A stretch of 10,023 nucleotides of DNA from Pseudomonadota bacterium (GTDB taxonomy: Bacteria > Pseudomonadota > Alphaproteobacteria > Rickettsiales > Rickettsiaceae), in contig JAJZHL010000024.1 in the NCBI GenBank assembly GCA_021804505.1, positions 1-10,023 on the forward strand, given 5' to 3'. This document shows positions 6,891 to 10,023 of the stretch, in pieces. Every line of letters begins with the position of its first letter. Within the stretch, counting starts at the first letter, position 1. Below the pieces are notes generated by a model. It was not told the DNA's origin, did no database searches, and saw only the letters and a program-made list of their open reading frames with translations. The position numbers were made by a program, and so were the translations under genes.

Positions 6891-7283
6891 TTAATCGTTC
6901 AGAAAGGGATTTGGTATAACAAGCTTCCTTATTTTAAGTGATAAGGTATTAAACTTACCGATCAGCTGATCAATTTTTTGTATTCTGTCAGTGGTCTCAG
7001 TATCGTTAAGTAGGATTTCATTACTCCCATTCTTAGGAAGATAATGTCTCAAATATTCAATATCATCGTTAGTATAGTATCTACGATTACGTATTTTACG
7101 TATAGTGAGTCTTGGGAGAGTACTTTCCAGGTATCTTAATTGATATATTTTGATATTTAAAAGCTTGGTTACTTCAGCAACGGAGCTATATTTTTTGGCA
7201 GAAGCTGCCTTGGGAAATAGTGTAAGTTGCCACTTGTCTAAGTTACTACCTTGCTTAGCAGTTTCATCCAGCTCTTCATCCAT
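6891..7283 (-). CDS. MerR-family transcriptional regulator
   Basis: The 130-residue product carries a MerR-type winged helix at about residues 32-82: a helix-turn-helix in YSSVAEVTKLLNIKIYQLRYLE, then a wing with the basic RKIRNRRYY patch before a second helix (TNDDIEYLRHYL). In canonical MerR proteins this patch is the 'R-Y-Y' wing that touches DNA. A polar stretch follows and then a helical C-terminal part (about 100-120) likely for dimerisation. No cysteine is present, so it does not sense metals like MerR itself. It is the last gene of the rpmF-fabH-ihfA-merR operon and its ATG overlaps the ihfA stop by 8 nt, indicating translational coupling. A MerR-like gene after ihfA is a common alphaproteobacterial arrangement; its ligand and targets are unknown. 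Confidence 0.87.
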   Translation of the reverse strand: MDEELDETAKQGSNLDKWQLTLFPKAASAKKYSSVAEVTKLLNIKIYQLRYLESTLPRLTIRKIRNRRYYTNDDIEYLRHYLPKNGSNEILLNDTETTDRIQKIDQLIGKFNTLSLKIRKLVIPNPFLND

Positions 7284-7578
7284 CTTGAATTGATGTTTTA
7301 ATTTTTTTTGCTGGAGTAAATTGCATTACCTTTTTGGATGGGATAATTATTTTTTCTTTTGTATGAAAATTTATACCAGGTCTTGGTTTTTTCGTATTAA
7401 CATAAAAACTTCCAAACCCTTTGATAGATAATTTATGAGACTCTGCTACTTGCGTTATATTAGCAAATATTTGGTTCACTATCTCTGCGCATATAGCACT
7501 TGATAATCCTAATTTTGCTTTTAGCATTTGGACAATTTTTTCTTTATTGACTGTTAGTGGTTGATCACGAATTACCAT
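7276..7578 (-). CDS. ihfA: IHF alpha-like / HU-family DNA-binding protein
   Basis: The 100-residue product has the HU/IHF fold in sequence: two N-terminal helices (about 11-46, NKEKIVQML through IFANITQV), the core GFGSFYV at 54-60, and the beta-arm with RPG at 66-68, ending in [14 protein letters not shown] bends DNA sharply as a heterodimer and organises the nucleoid. The position between fabH and a merR-like gene is the usual place of ihfA in Alphaproteobacteria and is the main ground for choosing IHF alpha over HU. One oddity: the arm tip normally reads RNP or NP, with a proline that wedges between base pairs, but here it reads G-I-N70-F71, so the proline is replaced by phenylalanine. The start overlaps the fabH stop by 7 nt. 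Confidence 0.85.
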   Translation of the reverse strand: MVIRDQPLTVNKEKIVQMLKAKLGLSSAICAEIVNQIFANITQVAESHKLSIKGFGSFYVNTKKPRPGINFHTKEKIIIPSKKVMQFTPAKKIKTSIQDG

Positions 7579-8525
7579 TTTATAAGCACAGATCCCCAGG
7601 TTAATCCTGCACCAATAGCGGCAAAAAGCAGGATATCTCCTGTCTTAATATTTACTATATTCTTCAGATGTGCAAGAGCAAGGGGAATAGAAGCAGCGGA
7701 ACAATTTGCATGCTTATCTACAGTTGCTATTACTTTATTGCGATCAAGTTTCAGTCTTTGTGCTACTGCATCAATAATTCTAATATTTGCTTGATGAGGT
7801 ATAAAGTAATCAACATTATCTACAGTCATGTCATTATTTTGTAGTATTGCTACCGAGGTTTCACTCATTTTTTCTACAGCGTGCCTGAATACTTCTTGTC
7901 CTAGCATCCTGATTTTCCCAGTTTGTCCATTCATACTGATGCCACCATCAGTATAAAGGATATCATAGTAATTACCATCGGAGTAAATTTTACTGTCTAT
8001 TATACCAGAATCATCTTGTGAGTATTGCAAAATCACAGCACCTGCCCCATCTCCAAATAGTATACAGGTAGCTCTGTCTTGCCAGTCAAGCGGGGAGGAC
8101 ATTTTTTCTGTGCCAATAAGTAAAACGGTTTTGTATGCTCCACTTTTAACCAAGGAGTCCACAACGTGTAGCCCGTATATAAAACCTGAGCAAACAGCTT
8201 GTAAGTCAAACGCAGGTATATTTCGGAGGCCTAGGTAATTTTGGACTCTGGACGCAGTAGAGGGAAAGCTATTATCGGAGGTAGTAGTACAGACAACTAT
8301 TAAGTCTATAGATTCTGCTTTGATCCCAGCATCTTCTATAGCCTTTATGCTCGCCTTAAAAGCCAAATGTGAGGCATATTCATCGCTACTTGCAACATGT
8401 CTTTGGGTTATACCAGTTCTAGAACGGATCCACTCATCATTTGTATCAACAGATAGAGACAACTCTGAGTTGGTTACGATACGCTGAGGTAAGTAAGCAC
8501 CGCACCCTAGAATTTTACATGCCAT
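7572..8525 (-). CDS. fabH: 3-oxoacyl-ACP synthase III (beta-ketoacyl-ACP synthase III)
   Basis: The 317-residue product matches the length of FabH. The enzyme condenses acetyl-CoA with malonyl-ACP to start type II fatty acid synthesis in the cytoplasm. The catalytic triad is complete: C112 in LQAVCSGF, H244 in IPHQANIR and N274 in [11 protein letters not shown], the same numbering as in E. coli. Other marks are RTGI at 36-39, the FGDGAGAV segment at 157-164 and the C-terminal [11 protein letters not shown]. The start is 6 nt after the rpmF stop and the end overlaps ihfA, so it is the second gene of a tight operon. In most Alphaproteobacteria and Rickettsia plsX directly precedes fabH; here it is absent. 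Confidence 0.97.
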   Translation of the reverse strand: MACKILGCGAYLPQRIVTNSELSLSVDTNDEWIRSRTGITQRHVASSDEYASHLAFKASIKAIEDAGIKAESIDLIVVCTTTSDNSFPSTASRVQNYLGLRNIPAFDLQAVCSGFIYGLHVVDSLVKSGAYKTVLLIGTEKMSSPLDWQDRATCILFGDGAGAVILQYSQDDSGIIDSKIYSDGNYYDILYTDGGISMNGQTGKIRMLGQEVFRHAVEKMSETSVAILQNNDMTVDNVDYFIPHQANIRIIDAVAQRLKLDRNKVIATVDKHANCSAASIPLALAHLKNIVNIKTGDILLFAAIGAGLTWGSVLIKW

Positions 8526-8531
8526 TGTAAT

Positions 8532-8735
8532 TTATGCTACTTCTTCTTCGTCTTTTTCTTGCTTTTTAACAAGAACTTGCCTACCTTTATATGTCCCGTC
8601 GATTAAAGACATATGATGGGGTAGTTTATATTCCCCTGTTTCAGAATCAACTATTACATTGATTTTCCCAAGAGCAAGGTGAGAACGTCTCATATTGCGT
8701 TTTGATTTGGACGTTTTCTTCTTTGGAACTGCCAT
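8532..8735 (-). CDS. rpmF: Large-subunit ribosomal protein bL32
   Basis: The 67-residue product has the L32 signature: [22 protein letters not shown] at the start, then a short beta region ([22 protein letters not shown]) and an acidic tail. It binds 23S rRNA near the peptidyl-transferase region of the 50S subunit. It lacks the zinc-binding cysteine pairs of some L32 proteins, so it is the cysteine-free form. AAGAGG lies 7 nt before the ATG. It is the first gene of the operon with fabH, ihfA and merR. Confidence 0.96.
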   Translation of the reverse strand: MAVPKKKTSKSKRNMRRSHLALGKINVIVDSETGEYKLPHHMSLIDGTYKGRQVLVKKQEKDEEEVA

Positions 8736-8793
8736 TATTTCGCCTCTTATTAAGTAAATTTATTTTGTACGCAATATATGAAATAATTTTCAC

Positions 8794-8822
8794 ATAGATT
8801 CACGTAAAAAAGTATTTGTCAA
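8794..8822 (-). promoter_or_regulatory. Candidate promoter of the rpmF operon
   Basis: On the minus strand a perfect TTGACA (8822-8817) is present, but the hexamer 17 bp further (ATCTAT, 8799-8794) is a poor -10 box. TATGTG at a 20-bp spacing is an alternative. The -35 overlaps that of the divergent bamE promoter. Position is uncertain. Confidence 0.35.
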
Positions 8823-8843
8823 ATTCAGTAGTCAGTATATTAT
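8816..8843 (+). promoter_or_regulatory. Predicted promoter of bamE
   Basis: TTGTCA (8816-8821) and TATTAT (8838-8843) are separated by 16 bp, 40 bp before the start codon. Overlapping TATATT and TATACT hexamers offer alternatives. It shares its -35 bases with the opposite-strand rpmF promoter. Confidence 0.5.
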
Positions 8844-8883
8844 ACTTTCATTACAAAATCTAGGTATTTCAGATAGAAACTCT

Positions 8884-9363
8884 ATGAAATTTTTTTTAGC
8901 TCAAACATTCCTTACTTTTTCTATATTATTCTTGTTATCTAGCTGTCAAACGATTGAATCGAGAGGACAGTTTGTTGATGATAATATGCTATCAACCTTA
9001 GAAACCAAAAAGCTGGATAAGGCAGAGGTAGAGGAACTCATAGGTACTCCAACGATTGTGCCGGATTATACCCCAAATACTTGGTATTATGTACAACGTT
9101 CTCTTAGCAAGAGAGCATGGTTCGAGCCAAAAGTAATAGAGCAGAGAATAGTGAAGGTTACTTTCAATAAAAATAATATAGTAGAGGAAGTAGTGCTACT
9201 AAATGATTCACATAATGAGGAAATAAATATCATTAGTGAATATACAAAAACATATGGTACGGAATTAAATGGACTCCAAAAATTTGTTAAAAATATAGGA
9301 AGGTTTAACCCTAGTACAGATGGAAAGAAAAAGTCAAAGCACAGTATAACATCACATAATTAA
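8884..9363 (+). CDS. bamE: Outer membrane assembly lipoprotein BamE (SmpA/OmlA family)
   Basis: The 159-residue product begins with a lipoprotein signal: hydrophobic residues 3-18, then lipobox L18-S-S-C21, so C21 would be lipidated after cleavage. The SmpA/OmlA domain follows: RGQFVDDNMLSTL, a KLDKAEVEELIGTPT segment at about 43-57, and PNTWYYVQR at about 64-72. BamE binds BamD and BamA and helps outer membrane protein insertion. It is longer than E. coli BamE because of a polar C-terminal extension with NIGRFNP and a Lys-rich end, as in alphaproteobacterial OmlA proteins. It is divergent from the rpmF operon, a neighbourhood seen in related bacteria. Its role pairs with SecA and the parvulin elsewhere in the window. 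Confidence 0.92.
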   Translation: MKFFLAQTFLTFSILFLLSSCQTIESRGQFVDDNMLSTLETKKLDKAEVEELIGTPTIVPDYTPNTWYYVQRSLSKRAWFEPKVIEQRIVKVTFNKNNIVEEVVLLNDSHNEEINIISEYTKTYGTELNGLQKFVKNIGRFNPSTDGKKKSKHSITSHN

Positions 9364-9383
9364 TAGAATAAGATTATTTAGTC

Positions 9384-9411
9384 TTGCAATATTTATTAGA
9401 TATTGTATAAA
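9384..9411 (+). promoter_or_regulatory. Predicted promoter of tRNA-Glu
   Basis: TTGCAA (9384-9389) and TATAAA (9406-9411) are separated by 16 bp. Transcription would start near 9417-9418, at the foot of the hairpin described next and about 42 nt before the tRNA. Confidence 0.55.
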
Positions 9412-9415
9412 TTGA

Positions 9416-9455
9416 GCGCTGTTGCTTCCTTTTGTGATAAAAAGGAACAATGCGC
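9416..9455 (+). other. Leader hairpin directly upstream of tRNA-Glu
   Basis: GCGC (9416-9419) pairs with GCGC (9452-9455), GTTG (9421-9424) with CAAT (9448-9451, one G-U pair), and TTCCTTTT (9426-9433) with AAAAGGAA (9440-9447). This makes a 16-bp stem with two single-base bulges and a 6-nt GTGATA loop. It ends 4 nt before the tRNA's first base. No T-run follows, so it does not look like a terminator of bamE. Confidence 0.65.
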
Positions 9456-9459
9456 ATAT

Positions 9460-9534
9460 GGCCCCTTCGTCTAGTGGTTAGGACGTTACCCTTTCACGGT
9501 GAAAACACGGGTTCGAGTCCCGTAGGGGTCACCA
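9460..9534 (+). tRNA. tRNA-Glu (anticodon UUC)
   Basis: The acceptor stem GGCCCCT pairs with AGGGGTC (one G-U pair). The anticodon arm is TTACC-CTTTCAC-GGTGA with TTC at 9493-9495, the T-loop is GTTCGAGTC, and CCA is encoded. The sequence closely follows bacterial tRNA-Glu (CTTCGTCTAG, CCTTTCACGG). It decodes GAA and GAG and may also supply tetrapyrrole or Gln-tRNA pathways, though that cannot be seen here. Confidence 0.97.
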
Positions 9535-9580
9535 TATCGTTAATCAGAGGCCACCATAACTTCAATAAATTAGGAATATA

Positions 9581-10023
9581 ATGTCACAAAAACTTGGTTT
9601 TTGGTCAGTTTTTGGTTTAGTCACTGGTAGCCAAATCGGTACAGGAGTGTTAATGTTGCCAGCAACTTTAGCACCTTTTGGTGTCTATAGTTTAGTTGGG
9701 TGGATTATTTCCTCTTGTGGTGCCATAGTATTGGCCCTTTTATTCGCTATACTTTGTTCAAAATTTCCCCGTACTGGCGGCCCGCATGTATATGTAAAAA
9801 AAGCCTTTGGTAATTCAGCTGCGTTTTTTACTGGTTGGACTTACTGGGTGATTTCTTGGATTAGTACTTCAACAGTTGTAATCTCTGCTATAGGTTACCT
9901 CTCACCTGTAATTGGTGTGCAAGATAGCTCGGTATATCTATTCTTAGAAATACTATTACTATCTATCATTATGATATTAAATCTTAAAGGCATTGGAGTG
10001 GCTAGTAGATTAGAATTTATATT
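9581..10023 (+). CDS. APC-family amino acid permease/antiporter, 5' part (cut by window end)
   Basis: The frame opens at ATG 9581, with AGGA 5 nt upstream, and stays open for 147 codons to the edge. The N-terminal part shows the amino acid-polyamine-organocation fold: TM1 with the broken-helix SQIGTGVLMLP motif at 17-27, then TM2 (GWIISSCGAIVLALLFAIL), the conserved loop FPRTGGPHVYVKKAFGN at about 62-78, TM3 (FFTGWTYWVISWISTST) and further membrane segments. It resembles AdiC/PotE-type antiporters (arginine/agmatine, ornithine/putrescine), several of which occur in Rickettsia to import host amino acids. The substrate cannot be assigned. Family placement is firm; the gene is incomplete only because the window ends. 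Confidence 0.9.
   Translation, partial: MSQKLGFWSVFGLVTGSQIGTGVLMLPATLAPFGVYSLVGWIISSCGAIVLALLFAILCSKFPRTGGPHVYVKKAFGNSAAFFTGWTYWVISWISTSTVVISAIGYLSPVIGVQDSSVYLFLEILLLSIIMILNLKGIGVASRLEFI

Noticed and set aside
7561..7794. Plus-strand open frame of 77 codons
   Set aside because: It is the antisense of the 3' end of fabH, which has a complete catalytic triad and full length.
9416..9455. Terminator of bamE
   Set aside because: The hairpin is followed directly by the tRNA without a T-run, and a promoter lies just upstream of it.
9531..9557. Integration site at the 3' end of tRNA-Glu
   Set aside because: Only a 6-bp ACCATA recurs at 9552, too short for an attachment-site duplication, and no integrase is present in the window.

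Overview
The window looks like chromosome of an obligate intracellular alphaproteobacterium of the family Rickettsiaceae (Rickettsia or a close relative such as Ca. Tisiphia or Ca. Megaira). The grounds are the AT-rich sequence, long spacers rich in short palindromic repeats, a SecA and parvulin of rickettsial character, and a palindrome at 2341-2373 that I recognise as the common rickettsial GTCATCCCCGCG..GGGGATCCAG repeat. The genus cannot be settled without a search.

Layout. 1-1424 is the accessory-looking part: an exported 2H-phosphoesterase-like protein (97-831, +), a spacer with degenerate palindromes (841-1050), and a small, very hydrophilic, Gly/His/Asn-rich protein (1067-1279, -). 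Both genes have near-perfect Shine-Dalgarno sequences, unlike most genes here. 1425-3254 (-) holds a TatD-family metal-dependent nuclease and a periplasmic parvulin-type prolyl isomerase, separated by a repeat-bearing spacer. A compact divergent promoter region (3255-3401) separates the parvulin gene from secA (3402-6134, +), which is followed by a small unknown gene (6246-6455, +). tRNA-Ala(UGC) lies at 6576-6650, followed by about 240 bp of GC-richer, repeat-like DNA with a stop-free antisense frame. 6891-8735 (-) is a tight operon read as rpmF-fabH-ihfA-merR with gaps or overlaps of only +6, -7 and -8 nt. Divergent from it is the bamE/omlA lipoprotein gene (8884-9363, +), then tRNA-Glu(UUC) (9460-9534, +) with its own promoter and a leader hairpin, and finally the 5' part of an APC-family amino acid transporter gene (9581 to the window end, +).

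How the genes fit together. Three genes serve envelope export and outer membrane assembly: SecA drives preproteins through SecYEG, the parvulin helps exported proteins fold, and BamE belongs to the BAM complex. The rpmF-fabH-ihfA-merR operon joins ribosome assembly and fatty acid initiation to a nucleoid protein and a MerR-like regulator. This is the usual alphaproteobacterial cluster, but with plsX absent from its expected place.

Most of the window is ordinary housekeeping DNA. The points most worth a second look are the exported 2H phosphoesterase, the missing plsX, the loss of the DNA-intercalating proline in the IHF-like protein, the tRNA-linked repeat with an antisense open frame, and the hairpin at the start of the tRNA-Glu transcript. 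I see no clear undescribed multi-gene system.
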